From assembly GCF_000378985.1 (NCBI RefSeq), contig NZ_KB905370.1, forward strand, positions 2,341,830 through 2,405,829: a DNA stretch of 64,000 nucleotides. The letters run 5' to 3'. This DNA comes from Ensifer sp. BR816 (GTDB taxonomy: Bacteria; Pseudomonadota; Alphaproteobacteria; Rhizobiales; Rhizobiaceae). The notes under the pieces were generated by a model. The model saw only the letters and a list, made by a program, of their open reading frames with translations. It was not told the DNA's origin and made no database searches. This document shows positions 34,102 through 42,594 of this stretch, piece after piece. The translations under genes were made by a program, and so were the position numbers. Numbering within the stretch: the first letter of the stretch is position 1; each line of letters starts with the position of its first letter.

Positions 34102-35850
34102 ATGGACCGGAAAAAGACATTGGACGGGCTACGCCAAAGCCCGAAGGTAGACGTGTGCGTCCTTGGCGGCGGCATCAACGGAATCAGCGTTTTCCGCGAG
34201 CTGGCGCTGCAGGGCGCGAGCGTGCTGCTTGTCGAGAAGGGCGACTATTGCTCCGGCGCAAGCGCCGCCCTCTCGCGCATGGTCCATGGCGGTCTGCGCT
34301 ATCTGGAGAATGGTGAGTTCGGCCTGGTGCAGGAGGCGCTCGTCGAGCGCGACCGGCTGCTGCGCAACGCCCCCCACTATGTCGCTCCTCTGCCGACCAC
34401 GGTGCCGATCTTCGACGTCTTCTCCGGTCTTGCCAACGGCATCGTGCGCTTTCTCGGCCTCACCCGCCGCCCTAGCCGTCGCGGTGCCGTCGCCGTAAAG
34501 GCGGGTCTCGGGATCTACGATTTCCTGACGCGCAAGCGGGCGCTGATGCCGCGGCATCAATTCCGCGGCCGCAAGTCGACGCTGGAAAAATGGCCGGCGC
34601 TCAATCCGGCAATCCTGAGCTCCGCGACCTATCACGACGCCTGGGTCAGCCATCCCGAACGAATCGGCATCGAGCTCTTGCGCGATGCTCTGTCCGCCGG
34701 GGCGCATGCCGGCGCCCTGAACTACGCAGTAATCGAGCAGGCGGAGGCCGGGGAGTTCCTGCTGCGCGATTGCATCTCAGCGGAAAAGTTCCCGATACGG
34801 CCGCGGCTGGTCATCAACGCCACCGGCGGCTGGATCGATACGGCAAACGGCATGCTGTTTCCTGCAGACGACCGACCCGCGCCGCTGATGGGTGGCACGA
34901 AGGGCTCACATCTGATCATCGACAATCCTGCGCTTCGCGACATGCTCGACGGGCACATGATCTACTACGAGAACGAGGACGGGCGCATCTGCATTCTGTT
35001 CCCCTATCTCGGAAAGGTGCTGGTCGGCTCGACCGATATCCGCGTCGACCATCCCGACGCTGCGCGGTGCGAAGCCGATGAGCGGGACTATATCCTGCAA
35101 TCGCTTGCCTTCGTGCTGCCGGGCGTCAGCATCCAACCGGAAGAAATTGTCTTTCAGTTTGCCGGCGTACGCCCGCTGCCGGCGAGCAACGACAGCTTCA
35201 CCGGCCGCATCCCGCGCGACCATTTCTGTACCCTGCTCGAAGCCCGCGACGGCGGGCCGCCGGTGCTCTGCATGATCGGCGGCAAGTGGACGACCTTCAG
35301 ATCCTTCGGCGAACTGGCCGCCGACATGGCACTGCAACGGCTTGGCCACAGCCGCGGCGTCGAAACGACCGATCGTACTTTCGGCGGCGGCCGGGGATTT
35401 CCGAAAGACCGGAGCGGCTGGATTCGGGACCTGTCGGACTCGACAGGCCTTCCCCCCGATCGCGCCGCAACGCTTTTCGAGCGCTACGGCACAGATGCGA
35501 AGGACATAGTCCGCTTCACCGCCGCGGGGCCGGACCACCGCTTGCCGCATGCCGGCTACAGTGCCCGGGAGCTCCTGCACCTCATCCGCACGGAGGCGGT
35601 CGAACATCTGGACGACCTGCTCCTCCGGCGCACGACACTCGCCATCACCGGTGAGCTTTCCCTCGACATGACCGAGGCTGCGCTCGACCTGCTTGCAGCC
35701 GAAAAGGGCTGGTCGGCGCCGCGCAAAGCCGAGGAGCGCAACCGTTTTCTCACCCTCATGCGCGAGCGCCACGGCGTCGCGGAGGCAACCCTTTCCGCAA
35801 GGAACGAACAAAGGAGTGAATTATGCGAGACAACCGCAAGGTCCGGATGA
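34102..35850 (+). CDS. Glycerol-3-phosphate dehydrogenase-family protein (GlpD/EryB-like)
   Basis: This 582-residue FAD enzyme has the N-terminal dinucleotide motif CVLGGGINGISVFRELALQG and LVEKGDYCSGAS, the conserved VHGGLRYLE, a VGSTDI motif and a C-terminal DAO_C helical domain. Aerobic GlpD feeds electrons from glycerol-3-phosphate into the quinone pool; the EryB branch oxidises erythritol phosphate. With an FGGY kinase and an aldolase beside it and no glp genes, oxidation of a different polyol phosphate is more likely. It overlaps the aldolase gene by 28 bases. Confidence 0.9.
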   Translation: MDRKKTLDGLRQSPKVDVCVLGGGINGISVFRELALQGASVLLVEKGDYCSGASAALSRMVHGGLRYLENGEFGLVQEALVERDRLLRNAPHYVAPLPTTVPIFDVFSGLANGIVRFLGLTRRPSRRGAVAVKAGLGIYDFLTRKRALMPRHQFRGRKSTLEKWPALNPAILSSATYHDAWVSHPERIGIELLRDALSAGAHAGALNYAVIEQAEAGEFLLRDCISAEKFPIRPRLVINATGGWIDTANGMLFPADDRPAPLMGGTKGSHLIIDNPALRDMLDGHMIYYENEDGRICILFPYLGKVLVGSTDIRVDHPDAARCEADERDYILQSLAFVLPGVSIQPEEIVFQFAGVRPLPASNDSFTGRIPRDHFCTLLEARDGGPPVLCMIGGKWTTFRSFGELAADMALQRLGHSRGVETTDRTFGGGRGFPKDRSGWIRDLSDSTGLPPDRAATLFERYGTDAKDIVRFTAAGPDHRLPHAGYSARELLHLIRTEAVEHLDDLLLRRTTLAITGELSLDMTEAALDLLAAEKGWSAPRKAEERNRFLTLMRERHGVAEATLSARNEQRSELCETTARSG

Positions 35851-36665
35851 ACCGGCTGTTCGGCAACGGCCGTTGCCTGGACGTGGCGATCGATCACGGC
35901 GTTTGCAACGAGTCGTCCTTTCTCGACGGGCTGGAGGATATGCCCGCTGTCGTGAAGGCGCTGGTCGATGCCAAGCCCGATGCGATCCAGATGAACTACG
36001 GTCAGGCCGACCTGCTGCAGGACCTTTCCGGCAAGGACAGGCCCGCCCTCGTCATGCGCATCGACATGGGCAACCCCTACAACCGCATCCGCCATAGCGA
36101 CATGTGGGCCGTGTTGCAGAACGAGGCAGAGCCGCTGATCGGCGCGCTTCAGATGGACGCGGCCTGCGTGGTGGTCAACCTTTTCATGCTGCCGGACGAG
36201 CCCGATCTCTTCCGCCAGTGCGTCCAGAACATCGCCCGCGTGCGAGCCGACTGCGAGAAGTACGGCATGCCGCTGATGATCGAGCCGCTCGTCATGCAGC
36301 CGGTGACGGAACGCGGCGGCTACATGGTCGACGGCGACGCCGACAAGATCGTCACGCTGACGCGGCTTGCCCGCGAGATGGGCGCGGACATCATCAAGGC
36401 CGACCCCACGACGAACCCGGAGGATTTTCATCGTGTAGTCGAAGCGGCGCGCTGCCCGGTGCTCGTGCGCGGCGGCGGCAAGGAGGACCTTCGCGCCGTC
36501 TTCGACAAGTCTGCCGCCTTGATGCGGCAGGGTGCTATGGGCATGGTCTATGGGCGCAACATCTACCAGCACGCCAATCCGAGCGCCGTGGTGCGCGGGC
36601 TGATGGCGATCGTTCATGAGGACGCGAGCGGCGGGGAGGCCTTCGCACTCTATCAGCAGGGGTGA
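35823..36665 (+). CDS. DhnA/LsrF-type class I aldolase
   Basis: This 280-residue TIM-barrel enzyme belongs to the DeoC/FbaB/LacD superfamily, closest in style to the DhnA and LsrF groups. It shows CLDVAIDHGVCNES, AIQMNYGQADLL, the probable Schiff-base lysine K192 in DIIKADPTTNPE, and the phosphate-binding VRGGGKEDL and GMVYGRNI loops. The ATG at 35823 lies inside the end of the preceding gene, with AAGGAGTG supplied by that gene's coding sequence. It likely cleaves a ketose phosphate into three-carbon and smaller units. Confidence 0.9.
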   Translation: MRDNRKVRMNRLFGNGRCLDVAIDHGVCNESSFLDGLEDMPAVVKALVDAKPDAIQMNYGQADLLQDLSGKDRPALVMRIDMGNPYNRIRHSDMWAVLQNEAEPLIGALQMDAACVVVNLFMLPDEPDLFRQCVQNIARVRADCEKYGMPLMIEPLVMQPVTERGGYMVDGDADKIVTLTRLAREMGADIIKADPTTNPEDFHRVVEAARCPVLVRGGGKEDLRAVFDKSAALMRQGAMGMVYGRNIYQHANPSAVVRGLMAIVHEDASGGEAFALYQQG

Positions 36666-36671
36666 GGTGCT

Positions 36672-36730
36672 GGAGCAATTCCAGGAAAAGTGTGGAGCGG
36701 TTTTCCGTCCGGAATTGCGTAAAACAAGGA
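36672..36730. repeat. RIME-like repeat fragment inside the operon (inverted copy)
   Basis: GGAGCAATTCCAGGAAAA at the left and CCGTCCGGAATTGCGTAA at the right are the reverse complement of the tail of copies 1 and 2 (5688-5740, 7391-7446). The fragment fills most of the 88-base gap between the aldolase and kinase genes. It can form a hairpin and could partly uncouple expression of the last two genes. Confidence 0.8.
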
Positions 36731-36753
36731 CGGGACCTTGGGAGGGGTTCAGA

Positions 36754-38283
36754 ATGCAAAAATATCTGTTGGGGCTCGACGCCGGCAATACCGTCATCAA
36801 GGCGGTGATCTTCGACCGGACAGGCCGGGAGCTGGCGCATGCCGGGGAGGAGGGGCATAGCCACGGGCCGCGCCCCGGCCATGTCGAACGCGATCTCGGC
36901 GAGCTCTGGGCCAATGCCAAGCGCGTCATTCACGCCTGCCTCGACAAGGCGGGGATTGCGGCGAGCGACATCGCCGCGATCGGCTGCGCCGGCCACGGCA
37001 ACGGGCTCTATGCGCTCGACAGGGATGGTGAGCCGCTGCTCGGGATCCAGTCACTGGATACGAGGGCGACCGGCCTCGTCGAGGAATGGGCGGCCGAAGG
37101 CGTCGGCGAGCAGACCTATTCGATCGCGCGTCAGCGTCCCTGGCCCTCGCAGACGCCGACCCTGCTTGCCTGGCTGAAGCGCCACAGGCCGGAGGTCTTC
37201 AGGCGCATCGGCACGGTGTTCTTCTCCAAGGATTTCGTCGTCAACCGTCTGACGGGCAGCCGCGTCAGCGAGGTCTCGGACATGTCCGGCGCCGGCCTGC
37301 TCGATCTCGCGGCGCGCCGCTACGACAAGGCGCTGATGGAGGCCTATGGCCTTGCCGATTGCATGGACCTTCTGCCGCCGCTCATCGAAAGCACCGACAT
37401 CGCCGGCACGGTGACGGAGGCGGTGGCGAGAGAGACCGGGCTTGCCGTGGGCACGCCGGTGATCGGCGGGCTCTTCGACGTCGTCGCCTCGGCGCTCGGT
37501 TCGGGCGTGTCGCGCACCGGCAGCGCCTCGATCATCGCCGGCACCTGGAGCGTCAACCAGGTCATCATCGACGGTCCCGATCTCGATGGCGCCGTCTTCA
37601 TGTCCTCGACCTTCGACCGTACTCGCTACATGGCGATGGAAAACAGCGCCACCTCGGCCGCCAATCTCGAATGGCTTGTGCGGGAGTTCTTCGAGGGGGA
37701 GCATGCGGAGAGTCTCTCGCCCTTCGACGCCTGCTGCGCGCTGGCGGCTGCCGTTGAGCCAGCGGCGGACGATCCGCTCTACCACCCCTATCTCTACGGC
37801 GCCCAACAGGACGGCCACGCGCGGGCGGGCTTCTACGGTATCGCCGGCTGGCACACCAAGGGGCATCTGATCCGTGCCCTGCTCGAAGGCGTTGCCTTCG
37901 GCCATCGCCAGCATGTCGAAACGATCCGCAAGGCAGGCGCGACCTTCGACGAGGCAGTGCTCTCCGGCGGCGGATCGCGCAGCCGCCTCTGGCCGCAGAT
38001 CTTTGCCGATGTGCTCGGCGTTCCCGTCTCCGTCTCCGTCTCGCGGGAAACGGGCGCGCTGGGTGCCGCGATCGCGGCGGGGACGGGTGTCGGCCTCTTC
38101 GCCGACTTCACGGACGGGGCGAATGCCATGGTGCGGGTCGATCGGCACTACAGACCGAATAGCGCGCTCGCCGCGCACTACCATCGCCGCTATGCGCTTT
38201 ACAAGGACATAGCAGAGGCGATGACCCCGCTTTGGCGGCGGCTTTCGGCAAGCACAGGCCGGGAGGCGGGAGTTGCAGCATGA
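36754..38283 (+). CDS. FGGY-family carbohydrate kinase (L-xylulose kinase-like)
   Basis: This 509-residue kinase has the two actin-like ATPase domains of the FGGY family: LLGLDAGNTVIKAVIFD (phosphate 1), CAGHGNGLYAL, the catalytic region GGLFDVVASALGSG with its Asp, MENSATSAANLEW and the adenosine motif VLSGGGSRSRLWPQI. The signs GLFDVV, PYLYGAQ, GFYGIAGWHTKGHL are shared with LyxK (L-xylulose kinase) of Escherichia coli. The start ATG at 36754 follows GGGAGGGG. It presumably makes the phosphorylated polyol or ketose used by the dehydrogenase and aldolase. Confidence 0.92.
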   Translation: MQKYLLGLDAGNTVIKAVIFDRTGRELAHAGEEGHSHGPRPGHVERDLGELWANAKRVIHACLDKAGIAASDIAAIGCAGHGNGLYALDRDGEPLLGIQSLDTRATGLVEEWAAEGVGEQTYSIARQRPWPSQTPTLLAWLKRHRPEVFRRIGTVFFSKDFVVNRLTGSRVSEVSDMSGAGLLDLAARRYDKALMEAYGLADCMDLLPPLIESTDIAGTVTEAVARETGLAVGTPVIGGLFDVVASALGSGVSRTGSASIIAGTWSVNQVIIDGPDLDGAVFMSSTFDRTRYMAMENSATSAANLEWLVREFFEGEHAESLSPFDACCALAAAVEPAADDPLYHPYLYGAQQDGHARAGFYGIAGWHTKGHLIRALLEGVAFGHRQHVETIRKAGATFDEAVLSGGGSRSRLWPQIFADVLGVPVSVSVSRETGALGAAIAAGTGVGLFADFTDGANAMVRVDRHYRPNSALAAHYHRRYALYKDIAEAMTPLWRRLSASTGREAGVAA

Positions 38284-39905
38284 CTATACATGACACTGAA
38301 ATGCCGGTGGACGAAGGCATATACGACTTCATTATCGTCGGTGCCGGTTCGGCTGGCTGCGTTCTCGCAAACCGGCTCTCGGCCGATCCCAAGAATCGAG
38401 TGTTGCTGCTCGAAGCAGGCGGCAGCGACCGCTACCATTGGGTCCATGTGCCGATCGGCTATCTCTACTGCATGGGCAATCCGCGCACCGACTGGATGAT
38501 GAAGACGGTCGCGGAAGCCGGCCTCAACGGCCGCGCGCTGAACTATCCGCGCGGCAAGGTGCTCGGCGGCTGCTCGTCGATCAACGGCATGATCTACATG
38601 CGCGGGCAGGCTGCCGACTATGACGGCTGGCGGCAGGCGGGCAATGCGGGCTGGGGCTGGGACGACGTGCTGCCCTATTTCCTGAAGTCGGAGGACAATT
38701 ACCGCGGCAAGTCCGCCATGCACGGGGCGGGCGGCGAGTGGCGCGTCGAGCGCCAGCGTCTCTCCTGGCCGATCCTCGACGCCTTCCGCGATGCCGCGGA
38801 GGAAATCGGCATTCCGAAGACGGATGATTTCAACGGCGGCGACAACGAGGGCTCCGGCTATTTCGAGGTCAACCAGCGCGGCGGCCTGCGTTGGAATACG
38901 ACCAAAGCCTTCCTGCGGCCCGTCATGAAGCGCAAGAACCTGCGCGTGCTCACCGGCGCCGAGACCGAACGGCTGGAATTCGACGGCAAGGCCGTGACCG
39001 GCGTGCGTTTCCGTCTCGGTGACCGGCTCTGCTTCGCCCGTGCTTCCCGAGAGGTTGTGCTGTCGGCTGGAGCCATCAACTCGCCGAAAATCCTAGAACT
39101 GTCGGGCGTCGGGCGGCCGGACCTGCTCTCCGCCCTCGGCATCCCCGTTCATCACGCCCTTGCTGGCGTCGGCGAGAACCTGCAGGACCACCTGCAGATA
39201 CGCACTGTCTTCAAGATCGAAGGCGCGCGCACGCTGAACCAGCTCTACCACAACCTCCTGAGCCGCGCGGGCATGGGCCTGCAGTATGCGATCAGCCGGT
39301 CCGGCCCGCTCTCCATGGCACCGAGCCAGCTCGGCATTTTTGCCAAGAGCGATCCCTCCGTCGCCACGGCCGACCTCGAATACCACGTCCAGCCGCTTAG
39401 CACGGACCGGCTCGGTGAGCCATTGCACCGTTACCCCGCCGTCACGGTGTCCGTCTGCAATCTCCGGCCGGAGAGCCGCGGCACAGTGCATGTCATCGCG
39501 CGTGATGCGGCACCGCCACCCGAAATCCGCCCAAATTATCTCTCCACCGCCGGCGACCGATTGCTTGCGGCGAAGTCCATCCGCCACGCCCGCAGCCTCA
39601 TGGAAACTAAAGCGCTCGCGCGATTCCGGCCGCAGGAAATGCTCCCCGGTCGCGAGCACGACAGCGACGAGGATCTAATCCGCCGCGCCGGCGACATTTC
39701 CACAACGATCTTTCACCCCGTCGGTACCTGCAAGATGGGGAGTGACCCTATGTCCGTTGTGGACGCGAAACTGCGCGTGCACGGCATCGGCCGATTGCGT
39801 GTCGTCGACGCCTCCGTCATGCCGACGATTGTCTCCGGCAATACGAACTCGCCGGTGATAATGATCGCGGAGAAGGCATCAGAAGTCATTCTGAAGCGGT
39901 TGTGA
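38280..39905 (+). CDS. GMC-family oxidoreductase (choline/alcohol dehydrogenase-like)
   Basis: This 541-residue FAD enzyme of the glucose-methanol-choline family shows DFIIVGAGSAGCVLANRLS, the GMC signature 1 (GKVLGGCSSINGMIYMRG) and signature 2 (SAGAINSPKILELSG), and the active-site His in TIFHPVGTCKMG. Family members oxidise alcohols or polyols, passing electrons to quinones or oxygen. The ATG overlaps the kinase stop, so it is translated with the operon. Oxidation of the polyol or of an alcohol by-product are both possible. Confidence 0.92.
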   Translation: MTIHDTEMPVDEGIYDFIIVGAGSAGCVLANRLSADPKNRVLLLEAGGSDRYHWVHVPIGYLYCMGNPRTDWMMKTVAEAGLNGRALNYPRGKVLGGCSSINGMIYMRGQAADYDGWRQAGNAGWGWDDVLPYFLKSEDNYRGKSAMHGAGGEWRVERQRLSWPILDAFRDAAEEIGIPKTDDFNGGDNEGSGYFEVNQRGGLRWNTTKAFLRPVMKRKNLRVLTGAETERLEFDGKAVTGVRFRLGDRLCFARASREVVLSAGAINSPKILELSGVGRPDLLSALGIPVHHALAGVGENLQDHLQIRTVFKIEGARTLNQLYHNLLSRAGMGLQYAISRSGPLSMAPSQLGIFAKSDPSVATADLEYHVQPLSTDRLGEPLHRYPAVTVSVCNLRPESRGTVHVIARDAAPPPEIRPNYLSTAGDRLLAAKSIRHARSLMETKALARFRPQEMLPGREHDSDEDLIRRAGDISTTIFHPVGTCKMGSDPMSVVDAKLRVHGIGRLRVVDASVMPTIVSGNTNSPVIMIAEKASEVILKRL

Positions 39906-40553
39906 GAATTACTCGAAACGTTCTTGCTTGATGGCGCATTGGAGCAAAGCCAAGGGGCCGAAGTGGAACGACCCGAGATGCCAGCCACTGCGGACCTTTG
40001 CGCCATCCACGACCAGTGGCCGGTCGAGAATTCGCCTTCAACAGCGTCGTGGGTGGATGGTGAGCGGAATTAGGCGCTCAACGCGCTGAATGGCGGCGTT
40101 TGCAGACAAGAGCCGTCATTGCGCAACCGGTCACGGTGTTCCCGGCAGGGGATGGTTTAGGCTACATGCTGAAACTGGACTGCACCGTTGTGCAGAAAGC
40201 AGGGGTGCCCTCGATGGCGATGATGCCGTCCCGCCGCGGCGCATCGGGCAAGTCAGTGTCTCACAATAAAAGAGACTTGCCACTGTGTCGCAGGCGCGGC
40301 GACAACTGGCGCAAGGGGCGGGCAGGTCCGCTGGTTCGCGGCGAATTTTTGAGATTATCTGCTAGACCGACGCTCTATTTGGCAATGCAAACTCCTCCAT
40401 CGACCTATTCTGGGTGACGCCCGAGCCAGCTCCGAGGCACATCGCTGCCTGAACCGCCAGGGCAGGATCGTCATTCGAAACATCCGCCGCCCGGGAAAGA
40501 ATGCAATCGCCCTCGTCGATCCGGCAGCCCGCGAACCAAATGAGGAACATGAC
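39906..40553. other. Intergenic region, no gene supported
   Basis: These 648 bases after the GMC gene hold only short open frames without ribosome sites or recognisable domains. The right end includes the cupin gene's leader with GAGGAA. Codon use in the short frames is unlike neighbouring genes. I see no repeats or terminator of note. Confidence 0.4.
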
Positions 40554-40910
40554 ATGTCACTGTTGATTACTATCGATACCGATCCGGACTTCACACCAAA
40601 GGACGCGGTCCCCGCACCGGAACGGCTCATTTCGGGCAATCCATTCTTCAAGACCTGGGCACAGGATGCCTCGAAAAGCGAGAAGGTGCTGACTGGCGTC
40701 TGGGAGGCGACGCCTGGCGAGCATCATTCGATCAAGGGGACCACCTACGAATTCTGCCACATCATTTCAGGCCTCGTGGAAATCGAGGAGAAGGGCGGCG
40801 AGACGCAGACCTATCGCGCTGGTGACAGCTTCGTCATGAAACCTGGTTTCGTCGGTGTTTGGCGTACGATCGAGACTGTACGCAAGATTTACGTTTGTGT
40901 TTACGAGTGA
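40554..40910 (+). CDS. Cupin-domain protein (DUF861-like)
   Basis: This 118-residue protein is a single cupin of the DUF861 type: VWEATPGEHHSIKGTTYEFCHIISGLVEIEE, then YRAGDSFVMKPGFVGVWRTIE. Such small cupins lie beside amino-acid, opine and amine catabolic genes and may bind a metabolite or be isomerase-like enzymes; none of that is proven here. The ATG has GAGGAA upstream. A strong hairpin follows. It is convergent with the minus-strand aldehyde dehydrogenase operon. Confidence 0.9.
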   Translation: MSLLITIDTDPDFTPKDAVPAPERLISGNPFFKTWAQDASKSEKVLTGVWEATPGEHHSIKGTTYEFCHIISGLVEIEEKGGETQTYRAGDSFVMKPGFVGVWRTIETVRKIYVCVYE

Positions 40911-40918
40911 CAGCAAAA

Positions 40919-40950
40919 CTCAGGTGCGCCCGACTATAGGCGCACCTGAG
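40919..40950 (+). terminator. Stem-loop after the cupin gene
   Basis: A perfect 12-base stem (CTCAGGTGCGCC with GGCGCACCTGAG) and an eight-base loop lie nine bases after the stop codon. No T-run follows, so it may terminate with help or protect the mRNA end. Confidence 0.75.
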
Positions 40951-41166
40951 ACTTCCAGATGAGGCGACTTCAGAAACTAGAACCGGCGGCTCGGCGGGCA
41001 GTGGCGTCCCAAATACCGCGTTCTGGCTGTCGTCACGGCGTCGACCATTCCCACGCTGCCGCGCGTTCTCACCATAGGCACGCTGCTGCCGGCAAACGCC
41101 GCCCAACCGACTGTTACTACCGCGTCTCGCGCAGGCATTCGAAACGGACATACCGCATTTTGAGCA

Positions 41167-42594
41167 TCACTCGTTCAGGAAGCCGACGATGCCCTTGATC
41201 TCGGTAAACTCGTGCAGTCCGAACTTCCCGTATTCCCGACCGTTGCCGGATTGCTTGTAGCCGCCGAAAGGGGCGGCGCTGTCCCAGGCGGAGCTGTTGA
41301 GGCGAACGGTGCCGGCGCGCAGCCTGCCTGCGAGCGCCCGCGCTTCCTTCGGATCGCCCTGGATGTAGGCTGCCAGGCCGTAGGCCGTATCGTTGGCGAT
41401 CGCGATCGCTTCATCCTCGCTGTCATAGCCGATGATCGACAGCACCGGGCCGAAGATTTCCTCCCGCGCAATCGTCATCTGATTGGTTACGCGGGCAAAC
41501 ACGGTCGGGCGCACATAGTAGCCCGCATTGAGATGCGAAGGGCGGCCAGGGCCACCGGCGACGAGCTCCGCTCCTTCCGCGATGCCGCGCTCGATCAGCG
41601 CCTGGATCTTGTCGAACTGGGCGGCGCTTGCCACCGGTCCGAGGTCGGTGCGCGGATCCGAAGGGGGACCGACAACGAGCGCAGCCGCTTCCCTGGCGGC
41701 GATTGAGCTTGCCTCGTCCATTCGCGCTGCCGGCACCAGCATCCGCGTCGGCGCAGTACAGGTTTGGCCGGAATTGCCGAAGCAGCGGCGGACCCCGGCG
41801 TCGACCGCGGCTGAAAAGTCGGCGCTGCGCAGGACGATGCTCGGCGACTTGCCGCCGAGCTCCTGATGCACCCGCTTGACGGTCGGTGCCGCGGCCTGCG
41901 CCACGGCAATGCCGGCGCGGGTCGAGCCGGTGAAGGACACCATGTCCACGTCCGGGTGGCTGGCCAGCATCACGCCAACCGTCGGACCGTCACCCTGAAC
42001 GAGGTTGAAGACTCCATTCGGCACGCCGGCCTCATCCATGATCTCGGCAAAGATCACCGCGTTGAGGGGAGCGATCTCCGAGGGCTTCAGCACCATGGTG
42101 CAGCCAGTGGCGAGCGCCGGAGCGACCTTGCAGGCGATCTGGTTGAGCGGCCAGTTCCAGGGCGTGATCATCGCCACCACCCCAACCGGTTCATGCACGA
42201 TGCGGGTCGAGCCCTGCATGTATTCGAAGGCGAACGTCTCGCACGCCTTGATCGTCTGCTCGAAATGGGCAGCGCCGAGGCCGGCCTGCTCGCTCCGGGC
42301 CATGGCGAGCGGCGCGCCCATTTCCCGTGAGATGATATCTCCGAGCTCGTCATTGCGGCGCTTCAGGATCGTCAGGACGCGCTTTAGCAGTGCGAGCCGT
42401 TCTTCCTTCGTCGTCTGCGAGAAGGAGGAAAACGCACTACGCGCGGCTGCGATCGCTTTCTGGGCATCGGCGGCACTGCCGATCGCGATCGTTCCCATTG
42501 GCTGCTCGGTCGACGGATCGATGACCTCGCGGGATCTCGGCACCGTGGGCTCGACCCATTCACCGCCGATATAGAACTTGTGGGCGTATTTCAT
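41167..42594 (-). CDS. Aldehyde dehydrogenase
   Basis: This 475-residue NAD(P)-dependent aldehyde dehydrogenase carries MITPWNWPLNQIACKVAPAL, the catalytic Glu in QELGGKSPS, and the catalytic Cys in NSGQTCTAPTR, with the closing EEIFGPVLSI. It ends an operon whose other products are a DadA-like oxidase and a multi-subunit FAD/2Fe-2S dehydrogenase, and its ATG overlaps the stop of the preceding gene. It should oxidise the aldehyde or semialdehyde produced by them. Distinguishing succinate-, glutarate- or ketoglutarate-semialdehyde types is not possible from motifs. Confidence 0.92.
   Translation of the reverse strand: MKYAHKFYIGGEWVEPTVPRSREVIDPSTEQPMGTIAIGSAADAQKAIAAARSAFSSFSQTTKEERLALLKRVLTILKRRNDELGDIISREMGAPLAMARSEQAGLGAAHFEQTIKACETFAFEYMQGSTRIVHEPVGVVAMITPWNWPLNQIACKVAPALATGCTMVLKPSEIAPLNAVIFAEIMDEAGVPNGVFNLVQGDGPTVGVMLASHPDVDMVSFTGSTRAGIAVAQAAAPTVKRVHQELGGKSPSIVLRSADFSAAVDAGVRRCFGNSGQTCTAPTRMLVPAARMDEASSIAAREAAALVVGPPSDPRTDLGPVASAAQFDKIQALIERGIAEGAELVAGGPGRPSHLNAGYYVRPTVFARVTNQMTIAREEIFGPVLSIIGYDSEDEAIAIANDTAYGLAAYIQGDPKEARALAGRLRAGTVRLNSSAWDSAAPFGGYKQSGNGREYGKFGLHEFTEIKGIVGFLNE

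Noticed and set aside
34102..35850. Plain glycerol catabolic glpD
   Set aside because: No glpK, glpF or glpR lies near, and the kinase is LyxK-like with an aldolase beside it. A polyol phosphate other than glycerol-3-phosphate is more likely, though not proven.
40100..40417. Open frame of 105 codons upstream of the cupin
   Set aside because: Composition and codon use do not fit the genome, there is no ribosome site and no domain is visible.
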